64,000 bases of DNA from positions 6,482,501 through 6,546,500 of the forward strand of contig NC_030811.1 of NCBI RefSeq assembly GCF_001704415.2, in the 5' to 3' direction. The notes under the pieces are model-generated. The model saw only the letters and a program-made list of their open reading frames with translations, was not told where the DNA came from and ran no database searches. Positions 53,095 to 64,000 of the stretch are shown piece by piece. The number at the start of each line of letters is the position of its first letter. Position 1 is the stretch's first letter. The stretch comes from Capra hircus (taxonomy: Eukaryota > Chordata > Mammalia > Artiodactyla > Bovidae). Both the position numbers and the translations under genes were made by a program.

Positions 53095-56000
53095 CAGTCC
53101 TAAGATGGTGGAGGAATAGGATGGGGAGACCACTTTTCCCCCCACAAATTCATTGAAAGAACATTTGAATGCTGAGCAAATTCCACAAAACAAGTTCTGA
53201 ATGCTGGCAGAGGACATCAGGCACCCAGAAAGGCAGCCCATTGTCTTCAAAAGGAGGTAGAACAAAATATAAAAGATAAGAAGAGAGACAAAAGAGGTAG
53301 GGATGGAGATCCGTCCCAGGAAGGGAGTCTTAAAAAAAGAGAGAAGTTTCCAAACACCAGGAAACACTCACCAGTGGGTCTGTGGTGAGTCTTGGAATCT
53401 CAGAGGGCAACATAACCGGGAGGAAAAATAAATAAATAAATAAATCCCACAGATGATGTGCCTAATGGCAACTCCCAGTGGAGAAGCAGCCCAGATGTTT
53501 GCATATGCCACTAGCAAGTGGGGGCTGGACAGGGAGGTGTGGGCTGCATTGCTTAGGGTAAGGACTGGGCCTGAATGTCCTGAGGGCAATCTGAGGGAAG
53601 TAACTTGAGATAGCAACCCAGACTGTGGGATAGCATCCCGCGAAAACCCCTAACCTAAGACACTGCCAGGCCCGCTCACAGAACAAAGGACTGAACAGAG
53701 CTAGCTGGCTATGGACCAGCCCATCCCCTGCTGGAGACAGGCAGACAAGGGCAGCCAGAGCCAGAAGGGGGCAATTGTGGCCCCAGAGAGGCATCCTCTA
53801 CCAAACTGCAAGGAGGCTTCATTGCTAACCAAGACTTCTTGGGATTCTGGACGGTTGACATCCGCTGGGAGGGTCACAGCCAGAGATCAGCTCCCCAGGA
53901 GAGACACAGGGCACACCTGAGAAGGCGCGCCCCTTGTACACCCAGAAAAATGAGCGGCTGGGACAGGGGAGGCGATAAGATGCTCCCCCCAACTGGGGGT
54001 GACTATGCTCGACAAGCACCTGGTCTCCTGAGCTGCTCGGACCTGGGAAGGGCACAAAACACAGGCCCACCCGAGTCTGCGCCTTTGTGGAGTACCCGAG
54101 AACCTGAACCTGAGTGGCTTAGACCTGAGAAGTGCACGCAACCCAGGGCCTACCTCAGGCAGTTCCCGGCAGAGCAACCTAGAGCCTGAGCAGTGTAGAC
54201 CATGAAAGCACCCACGCCGTGAGCGGGGGCAAACCCGGTGGGGCTGAAACACTGAGAGCACTCCCCACACAGCCAGTGATATTTGTTTGCAGTGTTCCTC
54301 CCTCCTCACAGCTCGACTGAACAAGTGAGCCTAAAAAAGTGACCACCACTGCCCCCTTGTGTCAGGGTGGAAATTAGGCACTGAAGAGACCAGCAAACAG
54401 AAGAAGCTAAAATAAACAGAGGGAACTGCTTTGGAAGTGACAGGTGCAATAGATTAAAACCCTGTAGTTAGCACTGACTACATTGGAACGGGCCTATAGA
54501 TCTTGAGAAATATAAGCCGGATCAAGGAACTATCGGAAAGTGAACTGACCCCACACTGTCTGCAACAGCTCCAGAGAAAGTCCTAGATATATTTTTACTA
54601 TTATCATTTTATAAATTACAAATTTTTTTAAAAAATTTTATTTCTAAGTCCTCTCAGTTCAGGTCAGTTCAGTTCAGTTGCTCAGTTGTGTCCTACTCTT
54701 TGCGACCCCATGAATTGCAACACACCAGGCCTCCCTGTCCATCACCGACTCCCAGAGTCCACTCAAATTCATGTCCATCGAGTTGGTGATGCCATCCAAC
54801 CATCTCATCCTCTGTCGTCCCCTTCTCCTCCTGCCCCTAATCCCTCCCAGCACCAGTCTTTTCCAATGAGTCAATTCTTCTCATGAGGTGGCCAAAGTAT
54901 TGGGGTTTCAGCTTTAGCATCAGTCCTTCCAAAGAACACCCAGGACTGATCTCCTTTAGGATGGACTGGTTGGATCTCCTTGCAGGCCAAGGGACTCTCA
55001 AGAGTCTTCTCCAACACCACACTTCAAAAGCATCAATTCTTCAGCACTCAGCTTTCTTCACAGTCCAACTCTCACATCCAAACATGACTCCTGGAAAAAC
55101 CATAGCCTTGACTAGACAGACCTTTGTTGGCAAAGTAATGTCTCTGCTTTTTAATATGCTCTTTAGGTTGGTCATAACTTTCCTTCCGAGGAGTAAGCAT
55201 CTTTTAATTTCATGGCTGCAGTCACCATCTGCAGTGATTGTGGAGCCCCCAAAATTAAAGTCTGACACTGTTTCCACTGTTTTGCCATCTATTTTCCATG
55301 AAGTGATGGGACCAGATGCCATGATCTTAGTTTTCTGAATGTTGAGCTTTAAGCCAACTTTTTCACTCTCCTCCTTCATTTTCATCAACAGGCTTTTTAG
55401 TTCCTTTTCATTTTCTGCCATAAGGGTGGTATCATCTGCATATCCGAGGTTATTGATATTTCTCCCGGCAATCTTGATTCCAGCTTGTGCTTCCCCCAGC
55501 CCAGGGTTTCTCATGATGTACTCTGCATACAAGTTAAATAAGCAGGGTGACAATATACAGCCTTGACGTATTCCTTTTCCTATTTGGAACCAGTCTATTG
55601 TTCCACGTCCAGTTCTAACTGTTGCTTCCTGACCTGCATGCAGGTTTCTCAAGAGGCAGGTCAGGTGGTCTGGTATTCCCATCTCTCTCAGAATTTTCCA
55701 CAGTTTATTGTCATCCACACAGTCAAAGGCTTTGGCATAGTCAATAAAGCAGAAATAGATGTTTTTCTGGAACTCTCTTGCTTTTCCCATGATCCAGCAG
55801 ATGTTGGCAATTTGATCTCTGGTTCCTCTGCCTTTTCTAAAACCAACTTGAATATCTGGAAGTTCATGGTTCACATATTGCTGAAGCCTGGCTTGGAGAA
55901 TTTTGAGCATTACTTTACTAGCATGTGAGATGAGTGCAATTGTGATGTAGTTTGAGCATTCTATTACTCCTTTAGTTTTCATTTTTATAACCTACTATTA

Positions 56001-57156
56001 CCTTGTAAAGAAAAAGACCCTATTTTAAAATGAAACTTCATATAAATATATTATAATTTTTGTGACTTTGTTTTTTTTTAAATATTGTATTTTTGAGAAT
56101 CTAACCTCTACTCTAGATTTTTAATCTTTGCTTTTTGGTATTTGTTATCAATTTTGTACCTTTAAGAACCCAATCTTCAGTACCGATTTTTACTTGGGAG
56201 TGAGCTTACTGGCTTGATTGTTCTCTCTCTCTTTTGACTCTCCTTTTTCTCCACCAGGTTGCCTCTAACTCCTCCCTCCCCCTTCTCTTCTCTACCCAAC
56301 TCAGTGAATCTCTTGGTGTGTTCCGCACTGTGGAGAACACTTAGGAAACTGATTACTGGATGGATCTGTCTCTCTCCTTTTGATTCCCCCTTTCATCCTC
56401 CTGGCCACCTCTGTCTCCTTTCTCCCTCTTCTCTTCTCTGTATACCTCCATGAACATTTCCGAGGGGTCCAGACTGTGGAGAGCACATAGGGGAGTGATT
56501 ACTGGCTAGCTCGCTTGCTCCCCTTTTGATCCCTGCTCTGTTCCTCCTGGTCACCTGTATCTCCCTCCTCCCTCTTCTCCATGTAACTCTGTGTACCTCT
56601 CTGGGTGTCCCTCACTGTGGAGAAACTTTAGCATTAACCTAGATGTTTTATCATCAGTGCTGTATAGATGGAGAAGTCTTGAGGCTACTGTAAGAATAAG
56701 ACTGAAATCCAGAGGCAGGAGGCTTAAGTCCCAAACCTGAGAACACCAGAGAACTCCTGACTCCAGGGAACGCTAATCAATAAGAGCTAATCAAAAGCCT
56801 CCATACCTACACTGAAACCAAGCACCACCCAAGAGCCAACAAGTTCCAGAGCAAGACATACCATACAAATTCTCCAGCAACACAGGAACATAGCTCTGAG
56901 CGTCAATATACAGGCTGCCCAAAGTCACACCAAAACCCACTGACATATCAAAACTCACTACTGGACACTTCACTGCACTCCAGAGAGAAGAAATCCAGCT
57001 CCACTCACCAGAACACCGACACAAGCTTCCTTAACCAGGAAACCTTGACAAGCCACCCGTCCAGCCCCACCCACAGCAAGGAACATCCACAATAAAGAGG
57101 AACCACAAACTGGCAGAATACAGAAAGGCCACCCCAAATATAGCAATATAAACAAG
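53095..57156 (+). promoter_or_regulatory. L1-B 5' UTR (internal promoter region)
   Basis: The ruminant L1 5' UTR precedes ORF1 and normally supplies the element's own promoter. It is present to 54654 and from 55963 to 57156, the BovB lying in an AT-rich part. The 5' third is GC-rich (53700-54250), the middle is T-rich, and C/T-rich repeats occur at 56260-56630 where similar ~125-base blocks recur ('gattactggctagctcgctt'). Confidence 0.8.
54655..55962 (-). mobile_element. 5'-truncated BovB in the L1-B 5' UTR
   Basis: A reverse BovB with a CAGTT-type tail at the left. A 313-codon open frame (55982 to 55041, its first codons past the BovB edge) covers the whole reverse transcriptase core, with FIDYAKAFDCVDD and NLGYADDTTLMAE. 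No target duplication beyond CT is visible. Confidence 0.93.
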
Positions 57157-58073
57157 ATGAAAAGGCAGAGAAATGCTTAGCAGGTAAAGGAACAGGATAA
57201 ATGCCCACCAAACCAAACAAAAGAGGAAGAGATAGGGAATCCACCTGATAAAGAATTCCGAATAATGATAGTGAAAATGATCCAAAATCTTGAAAACAAA
57301 ATGGAATTACAGATAAATAGCCTGGTTGAGAAGATGCAAGAAATGTTTAATAGAAGAAATAAAAAAGAGTTAACATATTATGAATAATCCAATAAATGAG
57401 ATAAAAAACACTCTGGAGGGAACCAACAGTAGAATAACAGAGGCAGAAGATAGGATAAGTGAGGTAGAAGATAGAATGGTAGAAATAAATGAAGCAGAGA
57501 GGAATAAAGAAAAAAGAATGAAAAGAAATGAGGACAATCTCAGAGACCTCTGGGACAATGTTAAACGCCCCCAAATTCGAATCATAGGAGTCCCAGAAGA
57601 AGACAAAAAGAAAGACCATGGAAAATACTTGAGGAGAAAATACTTGAGGAGATAATAGTTGAAAACTTCCCTAAAATGGGGAAGGAAATAGTCACCCAAG
57701 CCCATGAAAGCCAGAGGGTCCCAAACAGGATAAACCCAAGGCAAAACAATCCAAAACACATATTAGTCAAATTAACAAATATCAAATACTAAAAGTAGCA
57801 AGGGAAAAACAACAAATAACACACAAGGGGATTCCCGTAAGGATCTGATAACAAACAGCTGATCTTTCAATAGACACTCTTCAGATCAGAAGGGAATGGC
57901 AGGACATACTTAAAGTGATAAAAGAAAATAACCTACAGCCCAGATTACTGTACCCAGCAAGGATCTCATTCAAATATGAAGGAGAAATCAAAAGCTTTAC
58001 AGACAAGCAAAAGCTGAGAGAATTCAGCACCACTAAACCAGCTCTCCAACAAATGCTAAAGAATCTTCTCTAG
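57157..58073 (+). pseudogene. L1-B ORF1
   Basis: ORF1 makes the L1 RNA-binding chaperone. The start ATG at 57157 is followed by an in-frame TAG at codon 8. The coiled-coil part (NTLEGTNSRITEAEDRISEV) and the conserved NEDNLRDLWDNVKRPQIRII region are kept at 57380-57655, then a duplication ('aaatacttgaggagaa' twice, 57625-57651) shifts the frame. The C-terminus ends near 58073. Confidence 0.9.
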
Positions 58074-58154
58074 ACAGGAAACACAGAAAGGGTGTATAAA
58101 CTCTAACCCAAAACAACAAGGTAAATGGCAATGGGATCATACTTGTCAATAATT

Positions 58155-61100
58155 ACCTTAAACGTAAATGGGTTGAATGCCCCAACCAAAAGACAAAGAC
58201 TGGCTGAATGGATACAAAAACAAGACCCCTATATATGTTGTCTACAAGAGACCCACTTCAAAACAAGGGACACATACAGACTGAAAGTGAAGTGCTGAAA
58301 ATAGATATTCCATGCAAATAGAGACCAAAAGAAAGCAGAAATAGCAATACTTACATCAGATAAAATAGACTTTAAAATAAAGGCTGTGAAAACAGACAAA
58401 CAAGGACACTACATAACGATCAAAGGATCAATCCAAGAAGAAGATATAACAATTATAAATATATGTGCACCCAACATAGGAGCACCAAAATATGTAAGAC
58501 AAATACTAACAAGTATGAAAGGGGAAATGAACAATAACACAATAATAGTGGGAGAATTTAATACTCTACTCACACCTATGGATAGATGAACTAAATAGAA
58601 AATTAACAAGGAAACACAAACTTTAAATGATACAATAGACCAGTTAGACCTAATTGATATCTATAGGACATTTCACCCTAAAAGAATGAATTTCACCTTT
58701 TTCTCAAGTGCACATGGAATCTTCTCCAGGATAGATCACATCTTGGGCCATAAATCTAGCCTTGGTAAATTCAAAAAAACTGAAATCATTCCAAGCATCT
58801 TTTCTGACCACAATGCAGTAAGATAAGATGTCAATTGCAGGAGAAAAACTATTAAAAGTTCCAACATATGGAGGCTGAACAACACGCTGCTGAATAACCA
58901 ACAAATCACAGAAGAAATCAAAACAGAAATAAAAATATGCATAGAAATGAATGAAATGAAAACACAACAACCCAAAACCTATGGGACACTGTAAAAGCAG
59001 TTCTAAGGGGAAGATTCATAGCAATACAGGCTTACTTCAAGAAACAAGAAAAAAGTCAAATGAATAACCTAACCCTACACCTAAAGCAACTAGAAAAGGA
59101 AGAAATGGAGAACCCCAGGGTTAGTAGAAGGAAAGAAATCTTAAAAATTAGGGCAGAAATAAATGCAAAAGAAACAAAAGAGACCATAGCAAAAATCAAC
59201 AAAGCCAAAAGCTGGTTCTTTGAGAAGATATGTTTGAGAAGATAAACCATGTCAATAAAATTGACAAACCATTAGCCAGACTGATCAAGAAACAAAGAGA
59301 GAAGAATCAAATCAACAAAATTAGAAATTAAAATGGAGAGATCACAACAGACAGCACAGAAATACAAAGGATCATAAGAGACTACTATCAGCAACTGTGT
59401 GCTGATAAAATGGACAACTTGGAAGAAATGGACAAATTCTTAGAAAAGTACAACTTTCCAAAACTGAACCAGGAAGAAATAGAAAATCTTAACAGACCCA
59501 TCACAAGCATGGAAATTGAAACTGTAATCAGAAATCTTCCAGCAAACAAAAGCCCAGGACCAGACAGCTTCACAGCCGAATTCTACCAAATATTTAGAGA
59601 AGAGTTAACACCTATCCTACTCAAACTCTTCCAGAAAATTTTAGAGGAAGGTAAACTTCCAAACTCATTCTATGAGGCCACCATCACCCTAATACCAAAG
59701 CCAGACAAAGATGCCACAAAAAAAGAAAACTACAGGCCAATATCACTGATGAACACAGATGCAAAAATCCTTAAAAAATTCTAGCAATCAGAATCCAACA
59801 ACACATTAAAAAGATCATACATCATGACCATCATGATCTTTAATATCTACAAATCAATCAACATAATACACCACATTAACAAATTGAAAGATAAAAACCA
59901 TATGATTATCTAAATAGATGCAGAAAAAGCCTTTGACAAATTTCAACCTCTGTTTATGATACAAAATTCTCCAGAAAGCATGAATAGAAGGGACATACCT
60001 CAACACAATAAAAGCCATATATGACAAACTCACAGCAAACATTATCCTCAATGGTGAAAAATGGAAAGCATTTCCCCTAAAGTCAGGAATATGACAAAGA
60101 TGCCCACTCTCACCACTACTATGCAACACAGTTTTGGAAGTTTTGGCCACAGCAATCAAAGCAGGAAAAGAAATAAAAGGAATCCAGGTTGGAAAAGAAG
60201 AAGTAAAACTCTCACTGTTTGCAGATGACATGATCCTTTACATAGAAAACCCTAAGACACCACCAGAAAATGACTAGAGCTAATCAATGAATATAGTAAA
60301 GTTGCAGGATATAAAATTAACAGACAGATATCCCTTGCATTCCTATACACTAACAATGAGAAAACAGAAAGAGAATTTAAGGAAACAATCCCATTCACCA
60401 TTGCAATGAAAAGAAAAAAATACTGAGGAATATATCTACCTAAAGAAACAAAAGACCTATATATAGAAAACTATAAAACACTGATGAAAGAAATCAAAGA
60501 GGACACTAATAGATGGAGAAATATACCATGTTCATGGATCAGAAGAATCAATATAGTGAAAATGAGTACACTACCCAAAGCAATCTATAGATTCAATGCA
60601 ATCCCTATTAAGCTACCAATGGTATTTTTCACAGAACTAGAACAAATAATTTCACAATTTGTATGGAAATACAAAAAACCTTGAATAGCCAAAGCAATCT
60701 TTAGAAAGAAGAATGGAACTGGAGAAATCAACCTGCTTAACTTCAGGCTCTACTACAAAGCTACAGTCATCAAGACAGTATGGTACTGGCACAAAGACGG
60801 AAATACAGATAAATGGAACAATATAGAAAGCCCAGAGATAAATCCACACACCTATGGACTCCTTATCTTTGACAAAAGAGGCAAGAATATACAATGGAGA
60901 AAAGACAATCTCTTTAACAAGTGGTGCTGGGAAAACTGGTCAACAACTTGTAAAAGAATGAAACTAGAGCACTTTCTAACACCAAACACAAAAATAAACT
61001 AAAAATGGATTAAAGATCTAAACATAAGACCAGAAACCATAAAACTCCTAGAGGAAAACAGGCAAAACACTCTCCAACATAAATCACAGCAGGATCCTCT

Positions 61101-61560
61101 ATGACCCACCTCCCAGAGTATTGGAAATAAAGGCAAAAATAAACCAATGGGACCTAATTAAACTTAAAAGGCTTTGCACAACAAAGGAAACTATAAGCAA
61201 GGCGAAAAGACAGCCTTCAGAATGGGAGAAAATAATAGCAAATGAAGCAACTGACAACTAATCTCAAAAATATACAAGCAACTCATGCAGCTCAATTCCA
61301 GAAAAATAAATGACCTAATCAAAAAATGGGCCAAAGAACTAAACAGACATTTCTCCAAAGAAGACGTACAGATGGCTAACAAACACATGAAAAGATGCTC
61401 AACACCACTCATTATCAGAGAAATGCAAATCAAAACCACTATGAGGTACCATTTCACGCCAGTCAGAATGGCTGCTATCCAAAAGTCTACAATCAATAAA
61501 TGCTGGAGAAGGTGTGGAGAAAAGGGAACTCTCTGACACTGTTGGTGGGAATGCAACCTA
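58155..61560 (+). pseudogene. L1-B ORF2
   Basis: ORF2 is the L1 endonuclease-reverse transcriptase. Endonuclease text is seen at 58155-58590 (NICAPNIGAP, IIVGEFNTLL; the usual GDFN Asp is Glu here). Reverse transcriptase blocks are at 59060-59245, 59410-59784 (KSPGPDSFTAEFYQ) and around FADD (60218-60229). C-terminal blocks run to 61536. Numerous stops and frameshifts make it inactive. A ~13-base repeat near 59219-59240 adds a small tandem duplication. Confidence 0.9.
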
Positions 61561-62319
61561 GTACAGCCACTATGGAGAACAGTGTGGAGATTCCTTTAAA
61601 AACTGGAAATAGAACTGCCGTATGACATAGCAATCCCACTGCTGGGCATACATACTGAGGAAACCAGAATTGAAAGAGACACGTATACCCCAATGTTCAT
61701 CGCAGCACTGTTTATAATAGCCAGGACATGGAAGCGACCTAGATGTCCATCAGCAGATGAATGGATAAGAAAGCTGTGGTACATATACACAATGAAATAT
61801 TACTCCGCCACTAAAAAGAATACATTTGAATCAGTTTTGATGAGGTGGATGAAACTGGAGCCTACTATACAGAGTGAAGTAAGCCAAAAAGAAAAACACC
61901 AATACAGTATACTAAAGCATATATATGAAATTTAGAAAGATGGTAACGATACCCTATATGTGAGACACCAAAAGAGACACAGATGTATAGAACAGTCTTT
62001 TGAACTCTGTGGGAGAGGGCGAGGGTGGGTGATTTGGGAGAATGGCATTGAAACATGTATATTATCATATGTGAAATGGTTCGCCAGTCCAGGTTTGATG
62101 CATGAGACAGGATGCTCAGGGCTAGTGCACTGGGATGACCCAGAGGGATGGTATGGGGAGGGAGGGTGGGAGGGGGATTCAGGATGGGGAACACATGTAC
62201 ACCCGTGGTGGATTCATGTCAATGTATGGCAAAACCACCACAATATTGTAAAGTAATTAGCCTACAATTAAAATAAATAAATTTATATAATAAAAATAAA
62301 AATAAAACATAAACAAAGA
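61561..62319 (+). mobile_element. L1-B ORF2 3' end, 3' UTR and tail
   Basis: Contains the same 3' UTR segments as L1-A and ends in an A-rich tail with several AATAAA-like motifs. Confidence 0.9.
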
Positions 62320-62334
62320 AAAGACAAGGCGAGG

Positions 62335-62568
62335 GAGGAGGTTTGTGGGGTGTGTGATCAGGTCATGGGTGTTCTTCTGATTGGTTGGTGGTGAGGTCAT
62401 GGGGAGTCAGCATCATCAACCTTCTGGTTCCAACCTGTCTGGGGTCTTCATGCCTGTGGGCCACATACAGTTCACTTCTTCCACCTGGGGGGAAGTTTCA
62501 GTATCTATGAAACTGCTCAAAGGATACGGCTCAGAATCCTATATATAGTCCCTGAGGGAGAACTAAAG
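62335..62568. other. Continuation of the old repeat split by L1-B
   Basis: See 52900-53079; the sequence continues across the L1 target site. No coding signal. Confidence 0.45.
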
Positions 62569-62581
62569 ATCCTTGACTTTG

Positions 62582-62700
62582 TGAAAGTCACTTAGTCGTG
62601 TCTGATCCTTTGTAACCCCATGGACTGTAGCCCACCAGGCCCCTCTGTCCCTGGAATTTCCCAGGCAAGAGTACTGGAGTGGGTTGCCATTTCCTTCTCC
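62582..62700 (-). mobile_element. BovA monomer SINE with target duplication
   Basis: A reverse BovA unit bounded by ATCCTTGACTTTG (62569-62581 and 62701-62713). Confidence 0.96.
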
Positions 62701-62713
62701 ATCCTTGACTTTG

Positions 62714-63138
62714 TTTAATGGCTAAAGTATTAATATTTTGTCTTGCTTGACTGTTTCCCTTTCTGCACTTTCCCACCTCTCTAAGTTTAGCCTTTGACTA
62801 AAGTTGTTTTTTTTTTTTCTATAGACAAAAAGCAGGTGAAGGACATGAGTGGTGAATGATGATTTACTCCCGGGAAGGTTCTTATCGCGTCCTGCAAGGT
62901 TACAATAGTGAGTTTTTTCTACTCGTTCAGATCTTGTTTTATTGCTCTTCAAAGCTCTCCACTCCCCTCCAGTGAGTTCCTTCTTGATCACGTGGCCTCC
63001 CTCTTAGGAAAGTATCTTCACTAGCCTGTCCTTATGACAAACATTTTCTTGCTTTTCCTCAGTTTTAACACTTACGTCTGTTGCTCTAAGTAATATATAT
63101 ATTTGTTTTAATTTCATCCATTATTAAGGTTGACAAGG
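62714..63138. other. Unassigned DNA, left part probably the same old repeat
   Basis: Includes a T-run at 62805-62819. No exon seen. Confidence 0.4.
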
Positions 63139-63352
63139 TACTTCCCAGGTGGCGCTAGAGGTAAAGAACCTGCCTGCCAATTCATGAGACATAAGAGACA
63201 CAGGTTTGATCCCTGGGTCTGGAAGATCCCCTGGAGGAAGGTACAGCCACCCACTCCAGTATTCTTGCCTGGAGAATTCCATGGACAGAGGAGCCTGGTG
63301 GGCTACAGGCCTTAGCAAGGCACAGTCAGACAGGAACTTAGCATGCACACTT
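63139..63352 (+). mobile_element. Bov-tA SINE
   Basis: A forward, diverged Bov-tA with a shortened 3' part. Confidence 0.92.
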
Positions 63353-63399
63353 ACAAGCTTGACAAAAATGGATTCAGGCTGTCTATTCTGTCAGGAATT

Positions 63400-63610
63400 T
63401 CTACATTTGTTTACTCATGTTGGTGCCAGTAGCTGTATTTTACTGTTCATTTTACTGTCGTGTATTATTCCATTATATAAGTATTCTATAGTTTGTTTTT
63501 TAATCTACTATTTATGGATATTTGGGTTGTTTCTAGCTTTTCACTGTCCTGAGCTTCCTTATAAAAATATGCTCAAGTATTTATTCATGTATGAGTTTCT
63601 CTAGAGCTAC
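63400..63610 (-). mobile_element. Old L1 remnant
   Basis: Reverse old L1 3' text ('tgtattattccattatataa', 'tatggatatttgggttgttt'). Confidence 0.6.
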
Positions 63611-64000
63611 TGCCTTTAAACATTTTTTGTTTGTGTATCCAGTAAAAGAATTTTTTGAATCTCTGTGTTCCCTTGAGAACTGGAAGGTTCCCTTTTAAAC
63701 CGAACTTAAAATTTTTTTTCACGTGAATGTTTGCGAAGAATGCGATTCTAACACATTATAGATATTAACATTTAAAATAGTTGATTTTCTTTAAAAAATA
63801 ATATAATAATATAAAAGTTAGCTACCAACAGTAAACTGTTTAAAAAACACATGAACAAGCTCTTTTATAATAGAAAATTTATACTTGTTCCTTTTTCTCC
63901 TTGACTGTCCATTTGCATCCTCCGCAGACTTGTATCTTGTTATAATGGGTTTTTTCTGCTGGAAGATCTCCATCAACCTTGTGTATATTTCTGCCACAAA
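63611..64000. other. Unassigned AT-rich DNA
   Basis: No exon or repeat recognised up to the window edge. Confidence 0.4.

Larger units (their letters stand above)
53095..62319 (+). mobile_element. L1-B, near full-length ruminant L1 split by a BovB
   Basis: It runs from the 5' UTR start (CAGTCCTAAGATGGTGGAGG) to an A-rich tail at 62260-62319. It is bounded by a 15-base duplication, AAAGACAAGATGAGG at 53080-53094 and AAAGACAAGGCGAGG at 62320-62334 (two differences). Without the BovB (54655-55962) it is about 7.9 kb, close to complete. Both ORFs carry stops and frameshifts, so it is inactive. Confidence 0.94.

Noticed and set aside
55041..55982. A 313-codon open frame as a possible host gene
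   Set aside because: It is the BovB reverse transcriptase (YADD, FIDYAKAFDCV) in a truncated element; no promoter, introns or start context of a gene.
33621..64000. GIMAP genes expected beyond TMEM176B
   Set aside because: No GxxxxGKS-bearing GTPase exon is present; the region is retroelements and unassigned DNA.

Overview
The window is nuclear DNA of a bovid ruminant (cattle, sheep, goat or a close relative). The evidence is the repeat set: tRNA-Glu-derived Bov-tA SINEs, Bov-A2 SINEs ending in (AGC)n, BovB (RTE-clade) LINEs and young ruminant L1 elements fill most of the sequence on both strands. No bacterial, plasmid or viral gene system is present. The exact species cannot be told from sequence alone.

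Two protein-coding genes are supported, both from exon-by-exon reconstruction with canonical splice sites. TMEM176A lies on the minus strand (coding 24250 down to 20903, six coding exons, 242 codons) and TMEM176B on the plus strand (coding 28005 to 33410, six coding exons, 264 or 265 codons). They are head-to-head paralogues with matching exon structure: exons 3 and 4 are 111 and 57 bases in both. They encode four-pass membrane proteins of the CD20/MS4A-like TMEM176 family, expressed in dendritic and other immune cells. The 3.7 kb between their start codons should hold both untranslated first exons and a shared promoter. No GIMAP or AOC1 exon was found, although these flank the pair in human.

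Layout. 1-3.9 kb: scattered SINEs. 3.95-16.2 kb: a nested retrotransposon stack, in which an old BovB is split by an L1 that itself carries a SINE, an L1 3' fragment, two truncated BovBs and one full-length BovB with a GC-rich 5' repeat region; target-site duplications mark the main steps. 16.2-20.6 kb: BovB and SINEs, plus an older L1 holding a 140-base-arm inverted repeat. 20.6-33.6 kb: the TMEM176 pair, with almost no young elements over TMEM176A and the intergenic region, and several insertions, a 5S rRNA pseudogene and a 118-bp tandem duplication of the exon 3 splice acceptor within TMEM176B. 33.6-53 kb: SINEs, BovBs, old L1 hosts and three solo LTRs of one endogenous retrovirus family (34465, 42907, 49311), one inside a BovB. 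53.1-62.3 kb: a near full-length L1 split by a BovB and bounded by a 15-base target duplication. 62.3-64 kb: SINEs and old repeat.

Apart from TMEM176A/B every long reading frame belongs to a decayed retroelement (L1 ORF1/ORF2, BovB endonuclease and reverse transcriptase). I see no previously undescribed system. The items most worth checking are the duplicated TMEM176B exon 3 acceptor, the 5S-derived pseudogene beside its donor, the inverted repeat, the nested stack, and a site hit by both a Bov-A2 and a BovB.
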